This document shows positions 17,411 through 25,930 of a stretch of 39,211 nucleotides of DNA, one piece after another. The notes under the pieces are model-generated. The model was not told the origin of the DNA and ran no database searches. It was given only the letters and a program-made list of their open reading frames with translations. The DNA is from Gudongella sp. (GTDB lineage Bacteria; Bacillota; Clostridia; Tissierellales; Tissierellaceae), in NCBI GenBank assembly GCA_024649995.1, contig JANKMX010000016.1:1-39211 (forward strand). Reading direction: 5' to 3'. The translations under genes and the position numbers were made by a program. The number at the start of each line of letters is the position of its first letter. Position 1 is the stretch's first letter.

Positions 17411-20400
17411 AGGTCATACACCTCAACAATTGCATTGTTTCCTTCCCTTATGGCCAAGAGGACCGTATCAACCTTCTCGCCTATGATTTCCATCTTGCCC
17501 GGTGGGGTGGCCAGGATAATCTGGAAGTTCTGGCTGTTGAAAAAGTCCATCATGGAAGCTATCCTGTTGTCATCCATCTTGTCAAATGCCTCATCCAGCA
17601 TGATTATCCTGATTGTGTTCCCTGCCCTGTAGAGCTGTACAAATGATGCTGCTATTGCAACATAGTAGGGCGTCTGGGTCTCCCCTCCGCTCTTCTCCCC
17701 ATAGATGTTTGAAAACCGCTGGCTGCTCCCGTCCTTCTTCTCAACAATGATGTCATAGTCCAGATAACTCCTGTAGTCAGTGTATTCCATGATGACCCTG
17801 TCTCCCATATCATCATATGCCGTAAGCTTCTCAAAGAGGTCGCTTATCTCATCACTGTACTGATTCTCAAAGCTGTAGCGGAACATCTGGCTTCCTCCGG
17901 TATTCTGGTCGGACATGATCATCTGGTAAAGCTTCTCCTTCTTCTTGTTGTTTGTGATCTCAAACTTGTAGCTGTCTTCACCGTAGTATATCCCTCTGAG
18001 GGCCTTGTTCAGCTGCCTGAACTCAAGCCTGGCGCTTTCTATGTTCTCCTTCAGCCTTGCCAGGAAGGATTCCTTGAACTCCAGCTCGCAGTCATCCTTT
18101 GCCTTGGCCAGCTGGTCCTCGTATTTTACAATTTCAGATGAGACCTGTTTGTGGTGTTCCCTTACAAACTCCTCCATTGCCTCCCGGCCGGTTCCAAAAT
18201 CACAGTCATAAAGACTGCAGTATTCCCTCTGTTGGTCCTTAAGTACATCTGTCAGTTTGTTGACCGTGTTCTCAAGACCTAGGGTGTGGGGTGAAAAGTT
18301 GGCAATTATGGTCTCTGGTGACTTTGATTTTGACTGGTCCCCAAACTTCCTGATTCCTTCCTCATAGGCATCCGCTTCAGTCTCCCTTAGATTGTTGAGA
18401 ACCCCCTCACTTTCCTTATATTCCCTGCCTATTTCGGCAACCTTGCTTCTGTTGGTCTCCATATCCTTTTCCAGACCAGTACACAGGGCAATGTAGTCTC
18501 TGCTTTCCTTGAGAAGCCTTCCCACCTTTTCCCGGGACTGGGATATCTCTCCCTTTATCTCCAGATATGTGGGATTGCTTTTTGCCTTGTCCAGCTCATT
18601 TCTCTTTGTGAACAGTATTTCCTCTATCCTGGCAAGCTCTTCAGGTGCTGAAAGGTTTTCCACCACTGTTTCCATGTGGCAAGAATCCAGGGCAGCAAGG
18701 ATAGATTCAAATCTTGCCACATCCTTTCTCAATGTGTCCAGTTCCTTGACTGTCTCCTCCAGCTCAGCTTCCCTCATTTCCAGCTGCCTCTTGTAGGCTA
18801 TGGCTCCTATAAATGGAGGATTGTAGACCTTCTCGTCAATCTTTCTGACTGCATAGTTCTGGTAGAGCATGCACCCCTGTGTTATTGCAATCTTATGCTT
18901 CTTCAGGTCCTCAATCCTGGTGCACCTTGTCACCCTGTTAAGGAGGTAATATGCATATGACCTTGCATATCTGTTGTTGCTGGTCACATGGTAGGCCAAG
19001 GATGACCTTTCAGACTCCAGTTCAAGGTTAAGCTTTTCAGTGTTTATGAGACCTACGGAATGGATCCTTTCCTTGACCCTGTTGTAGGTATCCAGGGCCA
19101 CCTGATAATATCTGGGATCCACCAGCAGGTAAAACCTCTGTGTGTTCAGATAGCCCTCTATTGCATTTTGCCAAGAAGGGTCTGTTATTTCAAGAAGCTC
19201 CGAGAAAATCCAAACATTTGCTCCAATTCCACGCCTTTTGAACTCCAACATTATTTCATCCCTGAGATCGACGGTGTTCTTTGGATAGGTCAGCTTCTTA
19301 TTCCGCAGGTCCTTTATCTCCTCCTGCAGCTTTCTCCTTGTATGCTCCAGCTGGTCTATCCTTAGCCTTGAACCGTAAAGCCTGTCATTGAACTGACTCT
19401 TGTTGGTCCGGACAATTTTCTCCATCTCGTATGCCCTTTCCAGCTTTTCTTCCGCAGAAATCTTGGTATTCTCCAGATCATCAATCTGCTTCTTGGTTAT
19501 GGAGGCACTCCCTTCCTTGAAAAGCAATTCGAATGCCTTCTGACATTTCTGGACCATGGCAGAAAGCCTTGCCAGCTTTTCAGACAGATGTCCCCTCTCC
19601 TTCTCCATGGAGCCTATCTCATTCTCAATGCCCTCAATAAGCCTTGTGACCTCGTTGCTCCGCAGGGCAGCCTCAAGCCCTATAAGCCTGTTGTTCTGAC
19701 TTTCGTGTGCCTTCTCCGTCTCCCTACTTCTTATTGATGCATCATCAAATTTACCCTTGATTACATAGGAATCCCTTTCCATCCTATCCATGAGCTTCTT
19801 GAGCCTCTCAAGCTCAGCTCTCTTTAGAAGGATTTCATTTACCTTCCTGTCCCTTTCCTTTGATTGTATCTCAGCTTCCTTCCGGAGAATCTCCTCAAGG
19901 GATTCTATCTTGCTTCTTGTCTTTGCCATAAGGTCCTCAAATTCCTTAAGGTGGCGGATATTCTCCCTTAGGGAATGTACCTCAATCCGTTTCTCCGAAA
20001 GGATGAACTTGTTGATAAAGTCCTTCACATTGTCCATGGGCTTAAAGGCCAGTGACTTTGGTATCATGTCAAAGAATCTGTCCTCCAGGTTCCCCAACCT
20101 TCTTCCAAACCTTTGTTTCGCTTCGCCCATCTGGCTTATGAGGACAATCTTTCTGTCGTTTCGTCTGAACTCATCCTTCATTGAGGGTCTTCCCTCGCTT
20201 ATGAAGTTTAGCTCATCAAGTCTGCACTCCTCCACAAACCATTTTGTATCAAGCCTTGCCTCCTCATCAGGTGACTCTATCCTGGCACCGATAGTGAAAT
20301 ACGATGACCTGGTCTCCTCGAAAAACTCCAGGGCAACATAGGATATAACACTTTCCTTCCTAAGATATGTATTGTCCTCATCCCCTGTCTTGCACCTGAC

Positions 20401-20607
20401 ATAGCCCCTCAGGTCCCTTTTGCTCTTCTCATTGGCAGCTGTGTTGAACTTCCGTGTATTGGTGGTCAGCACCAGCTGGATTGCGTCAAGAACGGTTGAT
20501 TTCCCTGATGTGTTCTCTCCGGAAATCAGGAAGGATCCGTCAACCTCAATGGTTTCATTAATAAAATAATGCCAGTTAATCAGCCTGATCCTGGTCAGTC
20601 TCTTCAT
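17407..20607 (-). CDS. jetC: Wadjet SMC-like ATPase JetC
   Basis: MukB-like SMC motor, 1066 residues, that forms the DNA loop-extruding core. Walker A is GENTSGKST (30-38). Long coiled-coil arms run from about 200 to 880 with a hinge around 430-590 (RGIGANVWIFSELLEI). Near the C-terminus lie the signature 'YGEKSGGETQTPYYVAIA' and Walker B 'IRIIMLDEAFDKMDD' (about 1000-1013 of the open frame). I chose ATG 20607 with GGAGGTG six bases before it; the frame extends seven codons upstream. It overlaps jetB by 32 bp and jetD by 4 bp. Confidence 0.97.
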   Translation of the reverse strand: MKRLTRIRLINWHYFINETIEVDGSFLISGENTSGKSTVLDAIQLVLTTNTRKFNTAANEKSKRDLRGYVRCKTGDEDNTYLRKESVISYVALEFFEETRSSYFTIGARIESPDEEARLDTKWFVEECRLDELNFISEGRPSMKDEFRRNDRKIVLISQMGEAKQRFGRRLGNLEDRFFDMIPKSLAFKPMDNVKDFINKFILSEKRIEVHSLRENIRHLKEFEDLMAKTRSKIESLEEILRKEAEIQSKERDRKVNEILLKRAELERLKKLMDRMERDSYVIKGKFDDASIRSRETEKAHESQNNRLIGLEAALRSNEVTRLIEGIENEIGSMEKERGHLSEKLARLSAMVQKCQKAFELLFKEGSASITKKQIDDLENTKISAEEKLERAYEMEKIVRTNKSQFNDRLYGSRLRIDQLEHTRRKLQEEIKDLRNKKLTYPKNTVDLRDEIMLEFKRRGIGANVWIFSELLEITDPSWQNAIEGYLNTQRFYLLVDPRYYQVALDTYNRVKERIHSVGLINTEKLNLELESERSSLAYHVTSNNRYARSYAYYLLNRVTRCTRIEDLKKHKIAITQGCMLYQNYAVRKIDEKVYNPPFIGAIAYKRQLEMREAELEETVKELDTLRKDVARFESILAALDSCHMETVVENLSAPEELARIEEILFTKRNELDKAKSNPTYLEIKGEISQSREKVGRLLKESRDYIALCTGLEKDMETNRSKVAEIGREYKESEGVLNNLRETEADAYEEGIRKFGDQSKSKSPETIIANFSPHTLGLENTVNKLTDVLKDQQREYCSLYDCDFGTGREAMEEFVREHHKQVSSEIVKYEDQLAKAKDDCELEFKESFLARLKENIESARLEFRQLNKALRGIYYGEDSYKFEITNNKKKEKLYQMIMSDQNTGGSQMFRYSFENQYSDEISDLFEKLTAYDDMGDRVIMEYTDYRSYLDYDIIVEKKDGSSQRFSNIYGEKSGGETQTPYYVAIAASFVQLYRAGNTIRIIMLDEAFDKMDDNRIASMMDFFNSQNFQIILATPPGKMEIIGEKVDTVLLAIREGNNAIVEVYDL

Positions 20608-21208
20608 CCTCAACACCTCCACCCGCATATTTCTTCAGCCTATCTGATATGTCCTCAGCCAGATTGTTGATGTTTTCCCCAGGTACTGCAAAGAGGACCG
20701 AGGGATAGATCACTATTCTGGCATCTGAAAGGGTCACATCGGTATCAATGTTTGTCACAATGTTGAATCTCTTAAAGAGCCTGATTACATCCCTGAGTGT
20801 CGTCTTGTCAATGGTGGGTTTGGATTCTATCTTAAGCATCCGGTACTTGTCATGGATATCCTCGGAAAACACCATTATGTCGTCATTCCCACTCAATTCC
20901 CTTCGTTTTTCTATGTAAAGAAGCCTTAAGATCAAAAGTATTATGGTCTCAATCTTTTTCAACCGGTACCTGCCAGTTCCATTGTAGTTTACTATTCCAG
21001 CAACATCGCTGTTTTCGTTGATCCTCAGCTCATATCCAAGCAGGTCAAAATACTCCTGAAATTTTTCCCTGTGCTGGAGGATAAAAATGTAATCATTCCT
21101 GGTATCCTCCTTTTTCTTCAGCACAAAGCAATGATTAAGGAGCTTGTTGGCAGCGCTTCTGAACTTCTCCTTCTGTGCCACACTTTCATTGAATATTTCC
21201 ATTTCCAT
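20576..21208 (-). CDS. jetB: Wadjet KITE subunit JetB
   Basis: MukE-like subunit that joins JetA and JetC, 210 residues, of the DUF4194 family. The winged-helix part includes 'KKIETIILLILRLLYIEKRRE' and 'TLRDVIRLFKRFNIV', followed by an acidic C-terminal tail. Assignment rests on this pattern, on the usual size and on its place between jetA and jetC. It overlaps both neighbours, so translation is probably coupled. Confidence 0.93.
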   Translation of the reverse strand: MEMEIFNESVAQKEKFRSAANKLLNHCFVLKKKEDTRNDYIFILQHREKFQEYFDLLGYELRINENSDVAGIVNYNGTGRYRLKKIETIILLILRLLYIEKRRELSGNDDIMVFSEDIHDKYRMLKIESKPTIDKTTLRDVIRLFKRFNIVTNIDTDVTLSDARIVIYPSVLFAVPGENINNLAEDISDRLKKYAGGGVEDEETDQDQAD

Positions 21209-22610
21209 CCCGCCTTTCTATCTCAAAGTCCTCAAACCTGAACCCATTTGACTCAATCATCCTTCCCATTCGACTGATCCTGTAGCCTGACAGATGATGT
21301 CTTCCATAGAGACTGATAAAGATGACCCTTATAAGGTCCCTCTTTGTGGACAGGGGCAGGGTGGATGCCAGGATTGTCTCCCTATCACCGAGACTCTCCA
21401 TTACAAAGGAATTTATGTTCTTTCTGGAGAACCTGTTTCGGTGCTTCTCCCTAAGTGCCATCTTCCTCGCCAGTCTTTCCTCTTCACTTAAACCGATTGA
21501 CTGGTCCAGCAGCTGGGGTACCTGATTTTTTCTTGTGATGGGCATTACATACAATGAATCCCCATCAAGAAAGCCCTGAGGAAAGATTTCAAATATCCTT
21601 AGAAGGTCATCCTCAGTATCATGATTAAGACCCATTTCATCCTCCCTGTTCAGACCATCCGCCATAAGAGCAAGGATCTGGAATATCTTACCGTCAGTGT
21701 TCCCAGAATCATTCAAGAGAAACTTTGCCCTGGCAACTGAGCTAGAAAGGTATTTGGTGTGCTTCTCATCAATCTCCCTGGCTATGTCGTCATAGCTGTT
21801 GAAGGAGGTGATGGTCCTCAAAATCCTGTTCCTAAGCTCTTCCCTTGCCAATTGCCTATCCTCTGTCTGCTCAATATCCATAAATCCGTCCACGGTTCTC
21901 TCAAAGACATTCTTATCATCCAGTATGTATTTTAGCCTCTCCACTATCTCCAGCCTGTAGTGGGAAATGTTTTCACTGGTCTTCATGCGGTGGTAGCTTT
22001 TTGAACCTATTTCGATGTTGTAGTCAAAGAAATCCCTGACTATCTCTGAAGCAGACTTGTCCCTTGTTATACTGTCTATCCTGTTCTTGATGGAGGTGTT
22101 GAGCTTCTTGAGTCCTACCATTACATACTCCGTATTCTCAATAACCTTCTTTATGACATTCTCATATGGCCTGCCGTACCCTTCCTGGTTCATGAGTATT
22201 CCATATATTGAGGATATCTCACTCTGGTACTCCATCTCCTCGTTTCTGTCAACCTTTATAAGCGCCTCAATTACAGTTGCTGCGTAATCATGGAGATTCA
22301 CCTTCACATTGTAGCTGGAATCGTGCTCAAACTCTATCCAGCCACAGACTTTAAGGCTCCTCAGTATTGAATTGGCCTTGGATCGAGAATCTGTCAGGGA
22401 TACCTCCTCCTCGTCGAAGATCATCTCCTCAGGAAATCTTTCATCAAAGTATTGCTCAAGCTTTCCAATAAGAACCTCCCTTTCCACGCCAAAGGAGAAC
22501 TCGGTCTTGTAGGTCTCATAGATTATCTCCAGGCAATCCACATAGGTTTCCTTGTATTTACTTGTAAGGGGCTTGAAGAAATCATCCGAAATAATACTGA
22601 AAAGTTTCAT
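21186..22610 (-). CDS. jetA: Wadjet kleisin subunit JetA
   Basis: MukF-like kleisin, 474 residues, of the DUF5716 group. It opens with 'MKLFSIISDDFFKPLTSKY' and 'ILRSLKVCGWIEFEHDSSYN', a winged-helix region typical of clostridial JetA, followed by a helical middle part and a C-terminal winged-helix ('TLPLSTKRDLIRVIFISLYG'). ATG 22610 has AGAGGTG upstream; GTG 22616 is possible. It is the first gene of the Wadjet operon and its end overlaps jetB by 23 bp. The 104 bp between the start and the terminator at 22714 must hold the promoter; a TTGACA lies at 22691-22696, but no -10 at correct spacing is evident. Confidence 0.93.
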   Translation of the reverse strand: MKLFSIISDDFFKPLTSKYKETYVDCLEIIYETYKTEFSFGVEREVLIGKLEQYFDERFPEEMIFDEEEVSLTDSRSKANSILRSLKVCGWIEFEHDSSYNVKVNLHDYAATVIEALIKVDRNEEMEYQSEISSIYGILMNQEGYGRPYENVIKKVIENTEYVMVGLKKLNTSIKNRIDSITRDKSASEIVRDFFDYNIEIGSKSYHRMKTSENISHYRLEIVERLKYILDDKNVFERTVDGFMDIEQTEDRQLAREELRNRILRTITSFNSYDDIAREIDEKHTKYLSSSVARAKFLLNDSGNTDGKIFQILALMADGLNREDEMGLNHDTEDDLLRIFEIFPQGFLDGDSLYVMPITRKNQVPQLLDQSIGLSEEERLARKMALREKHRNRFSRKNINSFVMESLGDRETILASTLPLSTKRDLIRVIFISLYGRHHLSGYRISRMGRMIESNGFRFEDFEIERRDGNGNIQ

Positions 22611-22713
22611 ATTCACACCTCTGGTTCAGCCATTAGTAACATCTCATACATTTAATTCTACCATTAATCCAGATGCAATAGAACGGAAAGTGTCAAATAT
22701 TACAGTCCAAAAC

Positions 22714-22766
22714 AAAAAAGCACTCAACTTCCCGCATCCGTCATTTTGGTAAGAGAAATCAAGTGC
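22714..22766 (-). terminator. Intrinsic terminator upstream of the Wadjet operon
   Basis: On the minus strand GCACTTGATTTC pairs with GAAGTTGAGTGC (12 bp including G-T pairs) around a loop of about 23 bases, and TTTTTT follows. It ends the diguanylate cyclase/antitoxin-fragment transcript and isolates jetABCD. Between it and 22863 I see only AT-rich sequence. Confidence 0.65.
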
Positions 22767-22862
22767 ATCGATATTTAATTTAATTCTAGCCTATAGCTTC
22801 TAGTAAATGATTGATGGCATTTTCTCAAATACAAGCCTATAGCCTGTATTAATATAAAGCAC

Positions 22863-23036
22863 CTATATGTCCAGCAGCTTTTTGGTCTCTTCCAGTGTGT
22901 AGAACTCAACCTCATCATTAGCAAGTCTATTCTCATAATCCAAAACGGTTTTTAGGTCAATCTCATTCTCTATCTTTTCTATTGATGCTTCCTTCTTTAC
23001 TTCTTCCTTACTTAATCTAACCCTTTCATTTCCCAC
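22863..23036 (-). CDS. Orphan RelB/DUF6290-type antitoxin fragment
   Basis: A 57-residue frame with GTG 23036 preceded by GAGGGG six bases upstream. Its second half (KIENEIDLKTVLDYENRL, then EVEFYTLEETKKLLDI) matches the toxin-neutralising C-terminal half of many RelB/DUF6290 ribbon-helix-helix antitoxins. The N-terminal DNA-binding half is missing and there is no RelE-like toxin gene beside it. It begins 15 bp after the diguanylate cyclase stop codon. Either it is a remnant of a lost toxin-antitoxin module or a free-standing short antitoxin; the good ribosome binding site means it may be made. Confidence 0.5.
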   Translation of the reverse strand: MGNERVRLSKEEVKKEASIEKIENEIDLKTVLDYENRLANDEVEFYTLEETKKLLDI

Positions 23037-23050
23037 AGCAATCCCCTCTA

Positions 23051-24715
23051 TTATAGTGTTCCATATCCCTTCTTGATCCGCTTCTTGTTGGAGTACATCT
23101 TAAGGTCGGTCTCATGTATGAAATCGCCGATATCATTATGAGTAGCATAGTCATAGATATCAGAGCCTATTGCTATGTCCAGCATGTATTCATGCTCGGC
23201 TTTTGCCTTGCCTAGCTCATCCCTCATCCTTTTGACTTGTTCTTCAAATACCTCATCCTCCAGGTCGAATATTATGCAGGCAAACTCATCCCCACCCAGC
23301 CTGAAGCAATCCCCGTATGGCTTTAAATGGTTCTTGATTGCATCGCTGCATGCCCTTATCGCATGGTCTCCCTCCTTGTGTCCATAATTGTCATTGATGT
23401 ATTTAAGGTTATTGATGTCCATCATGGCCAGTCTAAAGGGCTTGCTGCTGCTTGACTCCCTCAGCCCATCTATGTATTTCTCAAAGGCTGCCCTGTTGCC
23501 CATATCCGTTAGGATGTCCTTGTAGGCCAGCTTCTTAAGGATCTGGGATTCCTTTTCATTCTGTAGCATAAGATTGATTGATCTGAAGGTGTTGTATGAG
23601 ATCTGAACAAGGAAGAGGAGTATTCCAGCTCCAGTTAGGTAGCCCGTCATTTCATATCTTCCCAGCAGGAAAACAATAACCTCAACCAAGAGGAAAGCAC
23701 CAGATGTACTGGAGTAAATGAGCATATTCTTGGCCTGCTGGTTGTCATGCTCCTTCCATTCCAGCATCATAAACAGTATTGATGCCGCCATAGTAAGAAC
23801 CACCAGCACAACAGTCAACTGCATGCTTGCTATGAATGCTGCTATTCCAGCCAGCTGCAGATATAGATTTATCAGTAGGTTCAGAAGAAACATAAGGGCA
23901 AAGGTCACCATAATTGACCTGTACTTTTTTAGTACCGACTCTTTAAGAAACAATACAAAGGCCATTGCAATAAGTGGAATGACCATATAGCTTAATCCAC
24001 CCAGAATAAACCTGTTTCCAACAAAGAGCTGAAGCACCTTTGATTCACTTAATATCCAGATTGCAACAAAAACAGCAAAGCCTCCCAGGTAAATAAGCCT
24101 ATTGTCTTCAAGATTTCTGACCAGACCGGATAGGACTAGTGTGATCGCCCCAAATGCCAGGAAGATGAAGCCAAGGGTGATCTTAAGGATATTGCTGGCA
24201 ATGACATCAAAGATCAGGTCCTTTCCCTGGCCGGCATAAACCTCGTTGAGCATTCCTGAAAAGGCCAGTGTTGGAGATTGCATTTCAAGCCTGAGCTCCT
24301 TGCCGCCAATATCATTGGGCAGCTCAAAAATATGCCATAGACTTGCATCTGGCACTTCAAACCTTCCATCATCGCTTTTCATGTCCCTAAATATCTCATT
24401 CCCATCCACATATACAATGACATCCTGCATGGAGGACCTTATCCTCAGCCTGATGTGGTTGTCCAGGTTATCAGGCAGCATAAGGCTTGCCGCATATCTG
24501 GTATTCTCCTCCAGTCTCAGGTCATGTGGTAGGCTTACATCCCTGATCACAGTATCCCCATACTCCACAATCCACCCATGGTTCAGGTCGATCTTATCGC
24601 TGTTGATGAGCCTATAGTCCTCTGATGGGAGTGTGATGGCAAGATATGAAATCAAGGCCAGCAATAAAGAGGCTGCAACGAAAATAATTATTCTGTTTCT
24701 TTTTGTCTTTTCCAA
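23051..24715 (-). CDS. Membrane diguanylate cyclase with 7TM sensor
   Basis: Makes cyclic di-GMP from two GTP in response to an outside signal. It has 554 residues: an N-terminal membrane helix (9-27), an extracytoplasmic beta-rich domain (about 40-170), seven membrane helices (about 178-385) resembling the 7TMR-DISM arrangement, then a GGDEF domain (about 400-554). The domain is intact, with 'YKDILTDMGNRAAFE' and the active-site GGDEF at 474-478. The RxxD inhibitory site is absent (KPYGD precedes the loop), so product inhibition is unlikely. The start is TTG 24715 with GGGAGG nine bases upstream; TATAAT lies at 24756-24761. It sits next to an HD-GYP phosphodiesterase of the same signalling pathway. 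Confidence 0.92.
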   Translation of the reverse strand: MEKTKRNRIIIFVAASLLLALISYLAITLPSEDYRLINSDKIDLNHGWIVEYGDTVIRDVSLPHDLRLEENTRYAASLMLPDNLDNHIRLRIRSSMQDVIVYVDGNEIFRDMKSDDGRFEVPDASLWHIFELPNDIGGKELRLEMQSPTLAFSGMLNEVYAGQGKDLIFDVIASNILKITLGFIFLAFGAITLVLSGLVRNLEDNRLIYLGGFAVFVAIWILSESKVLQLFVGNRFILGGLSYMVIPLIAMAFVLFLKESVLKKYRSIMVTFALMFLLNLLINLYLQLAGIAAFIASMQLTVVLVVLTMAASILFMMLEWKEHDNQQAKNMLIYSSTSGAFLLVEVIVFLLGRYEMTGYLTGAGILLFLVQISYNTFRSINLMLQNEKESQILKKLAYKDILTDMGNRAAFEKYIDGLRESSSSKPFRLAMMDINNLKYINDNYGHKEGDHAIRACSDAIKNHLKPYGDCFRLGGDEFACIIFDLEDEVFEEQVKRMRDELGKAKAEHEYMLDIAIGSDIYDYATHNDIGDFIHETDLKMYSNKKRIKKGYGTL

Positions 24716-24755
24716 CGTCTCTTACCTCCCTTTCGGGATTTTATACCTAAACCAT

Positions 24756-24761
24756 ATTATA
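24756..24761 (-). promoter_or_regulatory. -10 box of the diguanylate cyclase gene
   Basis: A perfect TATAAT on the minus strand lies 41 bp before the TTG start at 24715. No convincing -35 hexamer is visible at 16-18 bp. Confidence 0.4.
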
Positions 24762-24817
24762 TATCATTACTCCAATATGCTAAATCACATTGGTGTATTG
24801 AAATGACCTTGTAGCCA

Positions 24818-25930
24818 TTAATTCGATTGACCTTCCAGCATTTCAATAAAGACCTCCACCAATTGTGGATTTAAACCTATGCCTGCATCGTGGCGCAGGA
24901 TTCCCATGATCTGGTCATGCTCAAGTCGTGCCCTGTATGGTCTGTTGCTCCTTAGGGCATCATATATATCCGCTATGCTTATGATCTGACTAACAAAATG
25001 GGGCTTCCAGTCACGGGTTATGTTGGGGTAGCCACCGCCGCTGTATTTGATGTGGTGCTCCAAGGCAGCCAGTATGGCTATTCTGGGTATCTCCTTCTGA
25101 TTGCACAGGTACATGACCCCGTTTACCGTATGTGCTTTGATTATTTCAAACTCATCGGGGGTCAAGGGGCCAGTTTTGTTGAGTATCTCCTTTGGAACAA
25201 GCATCTTGCCAACATCATGCATCAGGGCCGCATAGATTATATCCATCAGCTCAGAGCCTGATATTCCAATATGCTTGGCCAATGACATGGATAGCAGGGC
25301 CACATTGATTGTATGCACATAGGTATATTCATCTTCACTTTTGACCTCAGCCAGGTATTTCAAGGGAGTGGCTGAATATCTGAAGGTATCCATCAAATCC
25401 ACAGAAAGGTCCCTTACAGCCTTGAAGTTGAAGGGATTTTGCGGGTCGAGATTCCGCAGCATCCAAATGAAATCCTTTGATGAGCTCAGGTCCATAACCG
25501 AATCAACATTAGTATCCTCGCCTTTTTCCTCATCTTCAGATATTCTCCCAAGCAGTATGTGTGAATAATCCATGAAACCCGAACTTCCCGCACCTGTTCC
25601 GAATGTTTCCATGAGAAACATGGTGAACTCCTCCTGGTACAAGCCCTTGAGAAAGACTATCTGGTCAATTCCCACCTCCTTCAGGACCTTGACCATGGAC
25701 TCGGAAACCTTTCCAACGCCCACAACCGGCTTACGGTTAACCAGCATGTTATCATTGAACACACCTATAGCAAGCTTCTCCTCGGTTTGGAAAACCTGGT
25801 CAAGCCTTTCCATCACCCGGTCTACAGAGGTTCTGGCCTGAGGATGCTTGTGGGAGTATAGCCTTATGGAATTGATTGCCCCCAACAAATCAGGCAAGAT
25901 ATGGTCGTTTCTATCTGGATATGTGATCAT
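24818..25930 (-). CDS. HD-GYP cyclic di-GMP phosphodiesterase
   Basis: A 370-residue protein that probably degrades c-di-GMP. The C-terminal HD-GYP domain (about 195-365) has the metal-binding residues: His238-Asp239 in 'LMHDVGK', His267 in 'KAHTVNG', His292-His293 in 'EHHIKYSGGGYP' (GYP motif at 300-302) and 'SIADIYDAL'. No receiver domain is present. The N-terminal 1-130 resembles the N-terminus of the protein encoded just upstream ('LLVNG..., L...GI..I.FL.G' pattern), suggesting a shared sensing or pairing module. ATG 25930 has AAAGGAG upstream and overlaps the end of that gene by 20 bp, so the two are coupled. Confidence 0.92.
   Translation of the reverse strand: MITYPDRNDHILPDLLGAINSIRLYSHKHPQARTSVDRVMERLDQVFQTEEKLAIGVFNDNMLVNRKPVVGVGKVSESMVKVLKEVGIDQIVFLKGLYQEEFTMFLMETFGTGAGSSGFMDYSHILLGRISEDEEKGEDTNVDSVMDLSSSKDFIWMLRNLDPQNPFNFKAVRDLSVDLMDTFRYSATPLKYLAEVKSEDEYTYVHTINVALLSMSLAKHIGISGSELMDIIYAALMHDVGKMLVPKEILNKTGPLTPDEFEIIKAHTVNGVMYLCNQKEIPRIAILAALEHHIKYSGGGYPNITRDWKPHFVSQIISIADIYDALRSNRPYRARLEHDQIMGILRHDAGIGLNPQLVEVFIEMLEGQSN

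Noticed and set aside
19790-20341. 183-codon plus-strand frame inside jetC
   Set aside because: Antisense shadow of the coiled-coil coding sequence; Ser/Phe/Leu-rich and no ribosome binding site.
22691-22696. TTGACA as -35 of the Wadjet promoter
   Set aside because: No acceptable -10 hexamer at 16-18 bp; kept only as a remark under jetA.
24728-24737. CCCGAAAGGG hairpin before the diguanylate cyclase as a c-di-GMP riboswitch
   Set aside because: A 3-bp GNRA-type hairpin alone; the leader is too short and lacks the conserved GEMM-I features.
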